Below are positions 12,706-25,442 of a stretch of 64,000 nucleotides of DNA, one piece after another. Made by a program: the position numbers and the translations under genes. Below the pieces are notes generated by a model. That model made no database searches and was not told the DNA's origin. It saw only the letters and a list, made by a program, of their open reading frames with translations. Every line of letters starts with the position of its first letter. The first letter of the stretch is position 1. Source of the DNA: Phallus indusiatus (taxonomy: Eukaryota > Basidiomycota > Agaricomycetes > Phallales > Phallaceae); contig JAQFWX010000003.1 in NCBI GenBank assembly GCA_027605045.1, forward strand, positions 124,001-188,000, read 5' to 3'.

Positions 12706-15700
12706 TCGTATTCGTATTTATGTGTAATATATTTAGAGTAGTTGAACGAGGCTGAGCTGTGGAATGTTAATTTTGAAAGTAAACAGACACATGGACGTAC
12801 TTAGAAACGAAAACAAATGGTACGACGACAAAGGGTAAAACACCTAGGTTCGGAGGGAAATACGCTACTAAATGTTGCGAATATGCAACTTATGGCGGGG
12901 AAGATTGGTGTGAAAGTTAGCGTGCAAGACAGAGAAGGGGGGGTGGAAGAGTAAATGGCAAGGTTTATAGCAAAAACACGTTGAACCCCAACTTAAATGT
13001 GCGTCTACTCCTTGCTTTTTTAAAAAATCACCATGCCCCGAGAACAACTTGTGCACGACTAATCCTGGCCTGGAAGGGTGTTCCCGATCCGGAAGCAATT
13101 TGTAAAGCCCTCTCTATACTTTCTATCTCTTTCTCCTTTTGCTATTCTCAGTGTCGGTTTCGTACGACCCCTTCGAGATTGGAAAGTGCGTATATGAGAT
13201 ATGGACGCAATATGAGAAGGAGATGAACAATGTGAATGTGGTCAGCGGCTTGAAGCTCTCGGAAATATCCAGAAGAACGAGAAATTTTTTTGGAGAACGC
13301 GTAACCTAGTTTAAAAAGTCATGTTGGGGGTACCTGAACATAAACCGATTTTGATTTTATTTTTCAATTTAATTTTTTTTAGTTCGGAAAAAAACGAATA
13401 AACCCCCGAAGATGGTAGGTAAGAATCTAACCGGCTGTCACCCTGCGGCAGAGATGATGATGATGATATTGCGCACCATGTCTGCAGAAGCGGACCAGTT
13501 GTACTTTCTGTCTACCAGACTAAACATAGCAGGTTTTTCGGCTGCTATATATATATCGTATATATATCTCCATACGAAAAGCTCCGAGGTATATCTTCTC
13601 AAGTTTCTTCGAGAAGAATCGACATTGAGCAATTCAACATACTAGAAAATCTTTAGGCTGACGATGGTATATGGTCAATTACTAAAAGCGATGCTTTTAC
13701 TCATGTGGGAAAATCATGCCTGGACCATCCGCACCATTCTCAGCGTTCCTTACCCGCGATCACATCTATGATCTGAAGATTATTAACTCATAAATTCGCA
13801 GTTGTACGAATTCAGTCGGCCAGCCCACCAGTAAAAAACCTGATCGCTGTGTCATTATGCCATCTTCCGCCTTCTTATTAAAGGGCTTCATGGCCAGTCA
13901 GAGCATCCGAGCATGACGCATGACGAACGCCGTCACTTTGACAATACATATGCCGCCCACCGCCCATTTAGCATTGGAACAGTGTCGAGGAACAGAAATA
14001 TCTCCCACCCACGCCTCGCATTATCTGGATCCCCGACAAATAGTTGTTTTATTTATTTTTCTTGCAATTACAAGACGACAGATCTCATCGGGGATGTCCT
14101 CAAATGACCCTCAGTTAATTCCCCCTCACCCTGGTATAATAATCTAAATTGGTGATATATGCAATAAAACATATATTATATTATATATACATTCGCAATT
14201 TATGATTCAATTACGCCTCCGGCCAATTTCTCTGCTTTGATGAATCCTTCAGGATCCAATTAGTGCGGCGTGTCGCTCATCCAATCAAATTTATCCACTC
14301 ACTCATCAGAAAAACCCCTACTTGACCTGACACAACTGGCAGCTCCAGCGTTTACAAAAGGACCTCCATCGGCAGGCTCTAACACAATTAATTATGAAAA
14401 TCAAATGCTGTACCTGGACCTCGAAACAACTGTTTAACAAAATCCTAGTGAATTGGTTGCTGATTACAACGCTGATTTCAAGTTTGGTATTATAGTACCT
14501 CTTGTACTGCGAGTTCAAGGTGTCAATGCCACGTCGCTCGCTAATTTCATTGTGCCAATGAATGGTTGTTACTTCAACTAACAACTCGAGGCGAAAATCG
14601 ATTGATCACCATCTCAGCATGCATCGGTCACTTCAACCTTTTGAGAGCGGACGGTCTGAAGATGAGCATCAACATTCGGCACTGTCTACCTGTTGATCGC
14701 GAGCCTGGCACCGTCGATGGACGGAATAGCCACCTTGACCACCACAACGTTCTGAGCCCTCTGAAACACATCATAGCCGACCCCGCAGATTGATCTCCTC
14801 GAACTTGTTATTTCCACCGTTCACTGGATCTTGGCGTTACAAGTATTGGCAAAAAAAAAATACAAGTATAGTCTACTCCCCCGCATATATGGAACTCTTT
14901 TACAAAGGAGGGGATCGTTTCAGATATAGAAATCTGGGTCCTTTTGAGAACCCTGATTACGACAGTGGCAGTTAATTTTCCGCACATCGCTTTTGAGGAC
15001 TATAGACAAGTTTTTAAGTTTTGTGATGCGTAATGTGAACGGGAACTAATGGAATCATGTCTACCGACCTGAGTGTCGATAGGTGAAATTGTTCAAAGTA
15101 AGATGATTTGAATAAGTAGATAACGAAAAGGTGGATATCTGTATTAAGTCCGGACTTTCATCGTGACCCTTCCCCCGCACAAGTTCATATTTGTAATTGC
15201 ATATATAGATGAACGGACACGTACAGTGTCAGTCGTTTGTGTCATGGTTATTTTTAAAATGAACACGCGTACCTCGGTGTTCACTTTTTTTGGAGATCAA
15301 TACTCTTGGTTAATGTATGCATAGGGGCAAAATAAGAAATTACTGCAATACATGTTGTATTGCTGAGAGACAGCAGAAGTCATAGGTCATGGTCTAGGTT
15401 TCATTTATGCAAGAGAAGTGCCGATCATAAGTGGTCGTACTTTTATTAATTTCAAAAAGAGATAGTGGGTTGATAGTTACCGACATTGAAAGAAAAAGCT
15501 GACGTTGACTTGTACGTAGTAGTTTTCGTTCCAGACTCGAGCCCTGCTGGGTCCGGCATCGTTCGGAATTGGTGCAATGCGGCTTCCGCTTGAAACCCTA
15601 GGTCTATTAGCACTCGTCTTCAAGAAGATGTATGCTGCCGACCAAGACCATAAAGCAATAGATAAGAACTGAATAGATTTTGAGACTTCTGATCTATTCA

Positions 15701-17715
15701 AGTAGGAAATAATTTTAATTTTGAGGAAGGATCGACTCGGGATTGTAAGCTGTCAGAAAACCTGATGGCCATCAAAACACAAGCCCGAAGAAAAGGTGTC
15801 AAAATACGTTTTTGTTTTTCCAAACCTTCTTCACATGATCAGTCGAACAATCATTCTCGTATTGTTGATACACTGCTTGATACACATTATAGTTTCTATA
15901 CTCCGACTCACTGAAACGTTGCCATTTGTTACCAAGATAGAAATAGATTATAAGTCCCGTCCCGAGAGGTGCCTTGGAAATAACATGTCTGGCAAGAAAA
16001 ATACAGTCGGGTACCGCGGCGCGCTCGTCTTTTTTTCGATCAATTATTTAATCTTTGTTCTTGTGGGCGCCGTGCTCCGAGCGCGCGCTTATTGCCTTTT
16101 GCTATCGACGCTCAGGCGCCGGCGGCCCGGTCCGAGGTTGAGACAACGACTCGCACAAGACTTCTTCATACAGCGGTCAAGCGTTCAATATTTCAATATT
16201 CAATTTTGATATTGCTTTCAGAGGATTTTTTGATATCTCACATCACTTGACCCGCACTCCTCGATTTGAGCCCATTCAACTAAATTTGGAAGAAGAGAAT
16301 TCAAGTTCTTGTTCACAATAGCAACCAGAGTCGGAAGCCTGTACTATAGAAAAAATGCTAACTGGCTCAGTTCCGGACTTCCAGAACCACCGATTTATAA
16401 GGTTATAATGAACTTCAAGCGAATCACACTCAAGGTGCTAAAGTCTAAATAGTTCATAAATCCCAACCAGGCGAACATATGTGATGATTCGGGTACGCAA
16501 TCACTTTTATGGCTTGTTTCTAATTTAACATCAAAGACGAAGGATCCTTATTTAGAAAATTTGATTCCCTGCATTAGTAATTGATTATAGCAATCTGGTG
16601 TTTTTCAATTTACATGTCAATTTACATGTCCATCTGCAACGTTTTTTATCGGAATGCCTGCCTCCTGTCCAAACCACGCTTGTGCTAGTTTATGGCTTCG
16701 TAGACGATCCCGTCAAGTGAGACTTATCCAGATCGTTTTTCTTTGAATAGTTGAACCAGTAAAGCTAACTTCGATATGGTCCGGGACGAACGGGACTTTT
16801 CAGACTTTCTGCCTAAGTCTATCGCGGAGATGGTTTTTATCAGCATCATATACATATGACCTTTTGGGTTTGCGTTTCTTTACATGAAGGCTACCATCGA
16901 GGCAAGCACATTCATACATTTAGTCTTAATTGACCTCATTCTCTCATTCAGGTTTTCTTTTTAATGTATCGGGTTTCAGAAGTTTGGAAAGATGACAAAG
17001 TTCATTTCATGCTTCGATGAGCACTGCCGGGACGGTATTTCACAATTATACACACAGTCTCGTCTTATCCTTCCTCTCCTTCAAATCTGTTCCTGGCGGG
17101 TGCCTTCTAAATGATGCCGAGATAATTATGGACTGTCAGCCAATCATTATAAGGAGGACGACTTTGCGAAATTGGCTCTCTCTGGTTTGAGCCAATGGGA
17201 AAACCTTCTAGCTGTCCAGGAGGTCACGAGACAGGATCTCACACGAGGTTTGGCTAGAATTTTGCAAAACAAATTCGCTGCATCGCCCAGAATACGTCTA
17301 TGGTACACAATTTCATTATGAAGCACTGCATTCTCGACTATGTTTTGTGCAGCGTGGAACAACGAAATTGTCAGCGTTGCACGTGACTATCTCATATATG
17401 GTATTTGATTTTCACATGCAGAATTCGGGTCATGTAGCCAGAGTTCCATGTGTTCATTGACGTGACTTGACGCCCGCAGGTTCTCGTTTCATCCCGAGTT
17501 TATTTTTAATATGCTACATGGTATACTCTGAAACTTTCAAAGCGAACCCCGGGTGCATATTTTAATAGAAGCCCTGAGGCCTGAGATCTATACTGGATAT
17601 TGAATGCTTAATTTGGCCGTATGATTGCCTTGGAGCATCAGCTACATGACCATATCTTGCGCTTATCTCTTCCAAGCGCTTACGCTAGAATCCTTGTCTT
17701 CCTGCGACCACCACG
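12706..17715. other. Gene-poor 5 kb stretch
   Basis: The first few hundred bases must hold the RhoGEF promoter. The remainder is AT-rich with many stop codons in all frames and no conserved protein of useful length. A possible decayed coding remnant lies at 14,318-14,800 and a GC-rich patch with short palindromes at about 16,010-16,145. From about 17,168 on, the sequence is the upstream part of the duplicated permease segment. No terminal repeats, tRNA or transposase were recognised. Confidence 0.5.
14318..14800 (+). pseudogene. Possible decayed coding remnant of unknown family
   Basis: One plus-strand frame reads protein-like for about 90 codons (AAPAFTKGPPSAG, then MLYLDLETT, then ELVADYNADFKFGIIVPLVL) but is broken by TAA twice and TGA once. 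Reading-frame-like text resumes in other frames further on (CIGHFNLLRADGLKMSINIR). This looks like an old gene that has lost its frame. I cannot name the family and chance is not excluded. Confidence 0.3.
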
Positions 17716-20266
17716 ATGGGCCAATTTCCAGAGAAAGACAAAGAAGACAAAGACGTCGTATCCTCCAAAGAAAGCAATGAGATCGATCTCGAGACTTCCT
17801 CGGGTCCTGGTCTCAAACGACAATTGAAAAATAGGCACATTGCCATGATTAGGTATGTATGTCACTTTCCTATTGGCTAGTCATGTTCTTATGCCTAAAC
17901 CATCTCCTTTGAAGTATTGGAGGTTAGTTATCGAATTCTGGTGATATGCAGTACCTGCTTGATATATATGTGTACTCTTTTAGGTGTTATCGGTACCGGT
18001 CTATTCTTGGGCACTGCGCAAGTTCTTTAGTACTTCTGGCACGATACCATCTTAATTTCACCATCTTTGTTATAATAGCACGCCTCTGCAAAATGGCGGT
18101 CCTGTCGGACTTTTGTTGGGTTATATGGTGTATGTTCTGCCATTTTTGCTCTTCTCTTTCCACGTTTTCCTCATGTCGAATCGAGTGTTGGATCTATGTG
18201 TTATTCAACCATGATTTGCCTCGGAGAAATGATTGCTTACCTTCCCATCCCTGGTGGTTTTATTAAACTCGCGGAACGATTCGTCAATCAAAGTTTCTCG
18301 TTTGCTATAGGTTGGAACTACTGGTATAATTGGTTCGTGCCTTTCACGTATTGACTCCGTCATTTTCCCAAGCTAAAAACATTACGCCAATCTCCTCCCA
18401 GGGCAATGCTTCTACCAACCGAACTTAGCGCATCTTCTATTCTGATAAACTTCTGGAATAAATCTGTCAACAACGCAGTATGGATCACAATATTCTTTGT
18501 GGTTGTCGTAATAATCAACTTATTCGGCGCTGGTTGGTATTCTTTCATATACATTTATATATATGAGCCTTTCTTTTCATTCATTATCTTACGCATATAT
18601 TGATAGGTTTATACGGAGAATGCGAATTTTATTTTGCATCTATCAAAGTTCTCACCATCACGGGTCTCATTATTCTCGGAATTGTTCTCGACCTGGGCGG
18701 AGGTCCAGATCACGATCGAATCGGCTTCAGATTTTGGAAAAAACCTGGGCCGTTCGTACAAGCCGATAATGTTCCTGGTGCCACAGGACGCTTCCTCGGA
18801 TGGTAATATTTCTGCATAATCTTTTCTTGATATTAGCTTCTCTGAAAGAAGTTGTTCCGATTGTCTAGGTGGTTAGTTATGACACAGGCGGCATTCTCTT
18901 ATATTGGGACTGAGGTTGTGGCACTTGCCGCTGGAGAAGCCAGAAACCCTCGTAAGTTCGATATATTTTATTTTGATATTGATATCAATGGTGACATGTT
19001 CACTTAAGGAAAAAACCTTCCCAAAGCCATAAAGCGAGTCTACATACGCATATTACTGTTTTACATCGGAGGCACATTTATTATTGGTCTCCTAGTGCCG
19101 TCCGACAGTCCAAGTCTGAATCTTAAAGTTCAGGATGCAGCAGCATCTCCATTTGTTATTGCGTACGTTACAGCTTTTCACTAATTCGCACCAAGACCAA
19201 AGCTTTTGGGTAGCATCGTGAGATCCGGAATCAAAGGACTACCATCTGTAATCAACGCTTGTCTACTCACTTCTGCGTGGTCCGCTGCTTCTAGTGATAC
19301 GTATATCAGCTCACGAGCACTATGTTAGCATTCCACGGCTTACGGAACAAACATGAAAAACTAACATTGTTTTAGATGCTTTGGCTATTTCTGGAAATGC
19401 TCCCAAGATCATGGCGTACACCACAAAACGGGGCCTGCCTCTTGTCTCTGTAGTCGCAAGCGCAAGTATAGGTCTTCTAGGTAATTATATACATGTGAAC
19501 TCGCATGATTTAAACACTCACGTATTTGTTAGCATATATGGCAACCAGTGCAGGAGCAGGTCGTGTCTTCAATTGGTTTGTCAATATGGTGAGTGGTCTA
19601 TACAATCTCAATGCTAAAGGGCAGGAGTGAAACGATTAATTATAGACTTCTATTGCGGGAATGATGGGCTGGTTTGGTATCGCGTTCACGTACCTCCGAT
19701 TTTACGCCGGAATGAAAGCGCAGGGAATCTCTAGAGACACTCTCCCTTACAAGTCTCCTTTCCAACCTTACGCTGCATGGTACACGGTCATCTCGACATT
19801 AACAGTCTGCTTTTTTAGTGGCGTCAGTGTCTTCTTAAAAGGCCGTAAGCTAATTCCTCGATTTTTGACATCTTGACGAGTTCAATATCTTCTTTCGTTT
19901 AGAATGGGCTACGGATACCTTTGTAACTAATTACCTACCTTTCGCCTTGTTCCCTATCCTTTACTTTGGAGCTCGATACTTTTTGTATCGACAACCGATG
20001 GTCTCACCAGAAAATATGGATTTCTTCAGTGGATTAGATAAAATCATTGAAGCGACGTGCGTTTTTTCTTCCGGCTTCAATTCATTCATTTAATTTGTTT
20101 TTAGCTACGACGAACCGCCTCCACGAAACTTCATAGAGAGATTTTGGCAGTGGCTTGTAAGTTTTGCTCTAGAATAATTTTTGTATCAAAGGTACTAAAA
20201 AAACTTAGATGTGATGATATTTTACATGACTAGGCTCCCATTTCTACGGAGCAACACGATTTGTAA
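17716..20266 (+). CDS. Amino-acid permease A (yeast amino-acid transporter family)
   Basis: Sixteen exons keep frame and give 539 residues: 17716-17852, 17915-17922 (8 nt), 17984-18017, 18079-18129, 18186-18332, 18402-18532, 18607-18802, 18869-18951, 19009-19162, 19214-19293, 19376-19480, 19533-19588, 19646-19844, 19903-20056, 20105-20156 and 20234-20266. The hydrophilic N-terminus is followed by the transporter signature SIGGVIGTGLFLGTA, then GEMIAYLPIPGGFIKLAERFV, GWNYWYNW, AAFSYIGTEVVALAAGEARNP and a chain of about 12 membrane segments, as in fungal APC/YAT proteins that import amino acids with protons at the plasma membrane. The intron after exon 3 uses a GC donor where copy B has GT. The last exon is uncertain: without splicing the frame stops at 20,177. 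Confidence 0.85.
17915..17922 (+). other. 8-nt microexon of permease A
   Basis: TATTGGAG, flanked by ...GAAG and GTTAG, supplies the S-I-G-G residues of the conserved GTGLFLG region. Without it the N-terminal exons do not join in frame. The same microexon is present in copy B at 26,847-26,854. Confidence 0.8.
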
Positions 20267-20758
20267 TACAATTCAGATGATCAAATTTAACCCCTTACTA
20301 TTCCGTGCACTCGCGATTCATATCGTTTGTGATTGCCATTGAGAGGATCACGAGACCAAAAGCGAACAACCAACCAACTGATGTTTCCCCTTAACATAAA
20401 ATGCCGGAACTGTCTAACTAAAAGCTATCAAGCAACATCATGTTTTCATAAAAGGACGAGTTAAATTACAAACATTCACAATTGATATGGAGGTCGTTGC
20501 AGGAACAGAATTGATCATAAGGGGGCCCTGTGTCTCCATGGTAAAAGCACAAAAACCAATTCATGATGCGATGATACATCACATGCACAAGCCAGGTAAT
20601 TTTGCCTCGTGATTCTTAACAAATGAATCACAAACACAGATTTCATAGATGAGATACACGACTGCCAAGTCGCTAATGAACTTCATCGATATGCTAAAAA
20701 CCAACAAAGTGTTTGACTAAGTGGTAATCAGTCTCAAAAATATTCGTTACGACGTATA
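20267..20758. other. Spacer between convergent permease A and IPI1 genes
   Basis: Shared 3' flank of two convergent genes, AT-rich and without coding pattern. Its right part, from about 20,640, is repeated at about 29,340-29,460 as part of the segmental duplication. Confidence 0.5.
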
Positions 20759-23611
20759 TTATAACCATTGTATCGTATCCTTCGTGTCGATAACGACCCG
20801 TTCAACAGAAGCTCGAAGCCCTGCACCGGCCTTTTCATAATCATGGACCAGTACTTTAACCACGTCCAAAGCCAATCTCCGGAGTTGTAGAGATTTTAAT
20901 TTAGTAAACGGTCCAGGCACTTCACCCTTTTGTGGATGAGTTATCGTAAAAAAGGTACCAGTCGGGATATAACCGCAGTATGTGACTAAAACCAGAATGT
21001 TAATTTTTTCTTCTTTTCACATGATGCGAGTTACGAGCTCACGTTTTCATCAAAAATCTGGATTCGTCGTTGTGAAATGCGTAACAGTAGTAGGAGAATA
21101 ATCTTCATTAAAATGTCAGATATGAAAGGGTTATTTCCTTCAGATTAATTCTTACCTCGGCCAGATTAGGATCATTGGCACCTGCTTCCCAAAGGGCCTT
21201 AGGCAAGTGTTGATACCATTCTCTAAGACGAGCAATTTCGTCTGATGCTACATTAGTTGAATACGAAAGGCTAGAATACTACAAAAATACTGAGATGCGT
21301 TTGTTTTCAGATTGTGTGAAATACAATACCAATACGAATATCCCGATTAACTGGGTAGATAAAGATTTCGAGCCCGACTTCGAATTTAGGCGGATTGAAT
21401 GATCAATGCAGGCAGATTTAATGGTGGATAAATAATCGCTCTTTGATTTGTGGGTTAACAAATACCAAAGTGTCGGTAAAAGGCTTGTATATGCAGATGT
21501 CGAGAGTACCGCCGACGACTACAACCAAATTGCATCAGTGATTGAAAGCACTTTACACAAAACAACCATACTTTTCCATTTAGAGATTGGAGGATGTATT
21601 CCCCTACTCTTTCTAGTTGTATTGATAAACCTCTCTCCTGTTTTCGCCGGGACTCTGAAGTTTGTGATGCGTCATCGGTCCCCAGCAACAGAGTCAGCGA
21701 AACCAATTCACAGTAGCTGAAGCTCATCGACCGAACAAGTTCCTCTACCTTCAAAAACATGAGCTGCAAATAATTCAAAAAAGGGGACACCTACTTCGAA
21801 GTCATTCACAGAGATCACCTGTGGCAAATAGGGAGACATATGAGCCAGCAAATTGTAAAGATCGTCTTTGACTGATTTTTTGGTATAGTCCGGCTGGAAT
21901 AAAATTAGAAAGCGAGGTAACACCTTATTGCTAGGTGCTTACAATATCAGTGCTTCTGATTATCTCTCCATACAGGCATCCAGTAATTTTGAGCACGACA
22001 AGTGCAAGTTGTGTCTCTGTTTTGTTTGCTGTTTCTGCTGAAACGGAAAGAAATACAGAAGGTGCCACATCAAGCCATACGGTTGCAAGAATAGGCTGCA
22101 AGGTCCTAGACAATTGCTATACACGAAAAACATCACATTGCGTACTGATATCGGTATGGAGAATGTACATACCACTAAATACCCAATATAAGTATCACGC
22201 GAGGATTTGGGATGCGACTCCAGTGAAGCGAGCTGTTTTGGTTTATCCGTATCTTGCATCAGCGTGTCTATTTCATCCGGAGAAAGCCATATTTCATGCA
22301 CGTCATTTCCCCCAACTTGGCAGTAGTCCTCGAACGGGCCAACAAATACACCTTCGGACTCGCCCCAAGCAACAGTTTTAGGCAGTTGATCATTGAGCCG
22401 AGAAGGATATACAAGGGCACAAAATGCTTCTAGTTCATTTTGTGATGCGAAATAAGGAGAGAAAACCCATCTCGGAACGACAGATGTTTGTTCACTTTGT
22501 GATGGTAATAGTGCCTTTTCCAAGAATTTTGCAAGAGAAGATAGTACGACGAGCCGTGACTGTAATACGTGTAAATAAATAGTAAACGCAGAGAAATACG
22601 CGACGAACATTTTGAGATAGAGTCACATTTGCGGTAGATGGACCAGGAGCATCATCTGTCCACTTAATTCAATACGAGATCTGTAGCCGAAACGACTTCA
22701 CATACCTTGAGACCCGGACCAGAATTTAGAGGATGAGCTCAGAAGACCAAGGTAACCTTCTAAAACCCGTGATCCAGTTGTATCCGGCTGAAGCCAGTTT
22801 TGCACGATAATGTCTGGAGCGCATTCTAGGAAAACGTCGATAAATCGAATAGCGTCTATACGGATAGCAGGATAGATGTGTGTTTGCGCGGATGTTATGA
22901 ACAGCATTAAGAATTGGAGATGCGGACGAATATGTTGCTGGTGATTTGAATTTCAGTCACCGCAAACGTTGAAGCTGGTCATAAACCACCCACCGGAGGC
23001 AATATTCGTAAAAGCCAGGAGAAAAAGTGTGCAGCAATTTTCTAACATCACCATCCTGAGATACATGTAAGAAAAATTTTTAAACGTGAAAGGTCAACGA
23101 ATATCACCTCATCACCAATTACACGCGCGCAAGCATGTAGAACAGCAGTTAAAGAGCTCTCGATCAACTCCGGGTATCCTTCAAGCAACTCTCGAAGCCC
23201 AATGATTGCGTCTTCAGTTCAGATCAGTACATAAGCCTTCGGTCTAGATGTAACGACTACCTTTACGCGTATTGGGATTGTGATGTTTGAGATGAATCAA
23301 TAGGTCGTCCAAAGTTAGGTTTCGTTGTGTTGTCGGATTAGAGCCTTTGTCCAAACCTATCTTCTGTAAAGGGACCGCGATAGCTATATACAAGATATCT
23401 TAGTTCACAAGACAATGCCGAAGAAAAAAATCATACAGCGTGCTTTAAACGATGTGTCGACGGCATTATTTGCAGGTTTCTTGCCCTTTCCTAATTTTAA
23501 TTTCGCTTTCTAACATTGATGGTAAAATAGAGTTGTGACGGTGGAAAAGAAAAAGAGACCAACAGCAAAATCTACGTTCTTTTCTTTCTTTTTCTTGCCG
23601 CTGGAAGGCAT
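20759..23611 (-). CDS. IPI1: Ipi1/Tex10-type pre-rRNA processing protein, two apparent frame breaks
   Basis: Fourteen exons: complement(20759-20985, 21043-21102, 21156-21247, 21631-21763, 21819-21893, 21943-22105, 22183-22559, 22609-22655, 22706-22937, 22994-23055, 23108-23211, 23261-23383, 23437-23509, 23564-23611). It begins MPSSGKKKKEKNVDFAKAKLKLGKGKKPANN and contains SFKARSIAVPLQK, LDDLLIHLKHHNPNTRKDAIIGLRELLEGYP and LFITSAQTHIYPAIRIDAIRF, the N-terminal repeat region of Ipi1. In yeast Ipi1 acts with Rix1 and Ipi3 in the Rix1 complex, which with Rea1 matures 60S pre-ribosomes in the nucleus. Two places need one extra base to keep the family frame: after DGDVRK near 23,038, and at a run of six T (sense strand) near 20,950. 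Skipping to an acceptor at 23,042 rescues the first but not the second. Confidence 0.8.
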
Positions 23612-23791
23612 TCTGACTATTTGTTGGCGCCGGTATGTGTCAGCAACGCAACCTGATCCAGTTCGCTTCGCATCGCAATGGAACAACAACAAAATGCAAG
23701 TATCTATTGAAAATGTAGTACCATCCAAGAAAATAATATATACGTCAAGAATTGCATAATATATCTATCGTTTTCACCCGCAACGAAACTG

Positions 23792-25374
23792 TTACAAGTT
23801 GCCCCGAACAGCTTTGTCAACACTTTCAGCAAAGTATGTAATATTGCCACTGTTGAGTCCAGCCATTGAGATACGACCGTCTGAAGTCATGTATACGTGG
23901 GCTTTTTCTGCTAAAGCTTTGGTTTGGTCGGCAGTCAGGCCAGTGAAGCTAATTCTCAGTCAATACGCTGGCTGCGTCAAGATATCGCTGAAACTAACCT
24001 GAACATGCCGATTTGAGATTTGATGTGATCCCACTTGCCAGGAGTGCTTAGGTCGTGGGTAAGCGTGTCGTAAAGCTTGTCGCGCATGCTTATGATTCGG
24101 TTGGCCATTCCCTTAACTTCACTTTCCCTGATTACAGGTGTCAATAGTATTCCTTAGAGATCGTTATTGAGAACATTACCATTGCGCATAGAGATCGGGA
24201 TTGGAAAGGATAGTAGCGGCAATGTGCGCACCGTGGAGTGGAGGGTTTGAGTACATGGGGCGAACTACGATCTTGATTTGGGAATCTATACGAGCGCGCT
24301 CTGTTGGGTCGGATGCTACAAGCGAGAAAGCACCAACACGCTCGCCATACAAGCCCATGTTCTGCAATAAATTGTGAAGAAAGATTGAATAAGTCCGCGA
24401 ATTAAACCTACTTTAGCGAAAGATTGAGCAAGAGCAATTTGATGACCTTGCTGAACGAAGTAACGAACAGCAAAAGCGTCCCTACTGGTCGATCCAGACG
24501 CGAAGCCTTGATAAGCCATGTCAAAGAAGGGGAACAGCTTTCTCTCTTTAACGACGTCGGATATCTCCTTCCATTGTTCCGGAGTAGGATCTACACCTGT
24601 CGGATTGTGTGCGCAAGCATGGAACAAAACGATACTCTGCTCGGGAGCAGCTAGCAAGTCCGCTTTGAGGCCAGCGAAGTCCAAGCCAACCGTGGATTTG
24701 TCGAAGTAACTATATCTGCGCACCTCTAAGCCAGAATCGCGAAACACGGGAATGTGATTGCCCCAGCTAGGATTAGGGATATAGATGATTTTGCGGTTTT
24801 CGTGGGGATAGTGTCGAGCTATAAAAGCGCCTCCAACACGAAGAGCACCCGTACCGGATATGGATTGTGTGGCAGCAATCTATTTAAACAAGTTCATGTC
24901 AATCTTTCGATAGCAAGGACTTTTAACGCACCCTGTTTTCTTGTAATGGTATACTATCCGTCCCATAGGCAAGTTTAATCGCTTCTCGAGTGAACTCGGC
25001 TAAACCTGTAATAGGGAGATATTCCTTGTCCATTTTTCTGGCAGTCAATATCTCCTCGGCCTATAATTTCATGTCATTATTGTGTGCTTTCACGCCTATG
25101 AGCACCGGATACAAACTTTTTGAACACTGGGTAAAACATATGGTTTTCCATTTTCGTCTCGGTATGCACCAACGCCAAGATTGATCTTCTTTGGTGAAGT
25201 GTCAGCCTTGAACGCTTCAGTTACACCTGTAGATCTCGTTATTACTTGTTCTCTTCCAATCTAACAACGGACCGTACCAAGGATAGGATCGGGAGGTCCG
25301 GCTGGAACAGTCGACCATGTAGACACGGTCCGAGCTGAAAAACGAGACGCGCTAGACCTTAAGACAGAAAGCAT
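23792..25374 (-). CDS. Aspartate aminotransferase, mitochondrial type
   Basis: Seven exons, complement(23792-23948, 23999-24127, 24180-24361, 24412-24879, 24932-25060, 25117-25226, 25278-25374), make 423 residues, normal for the family. The start [20 protein letters not shown] is a basic, Ser/Ala-rich presequence as for matrix import; an in-frame ATG at 25,503 would add 43 residues. The body shows [42 protein letters not shown] and [14 protein letters not shown] with the PLP lysine at about residue 268. It interconverts aspartate and 2-oxoglutarate with oxaloacetate and glutamate, feeding the malate-aspartate shuttle. It is transcribed away from an aspartyl-tRNA synthetase copy, with a shared upstream region that was itself duplicated at about 29,603. 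Confidence 0.93.
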
Positions 25375-25442
25375 TAGAGAAGAAAAATGTTCACTCGGAA
25401 AAATTTTGAATGAACAAATCAAGGACCGCGTGCTGGCCCCGC

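Noticed and set aside
16010..16145. GC-rich patch as a CpG-type promoter or origin
   Set aside because: No gene start is adjacent on either strand and short palindromes alone are not evidence.
15796..16209. A 137-codon plus-strand frame with hydrophobic start and Arg-rich end
   Set aside because: No conserved pattern, low-complexity composition and no splice or promoter support.
19290..19300. Permease A as a pseudogene because the exon-10 donor seen in copy B is gone
   Set aside because: An in-frame GTGATA donor three bases upstream keeps phase with loss of a single codon.
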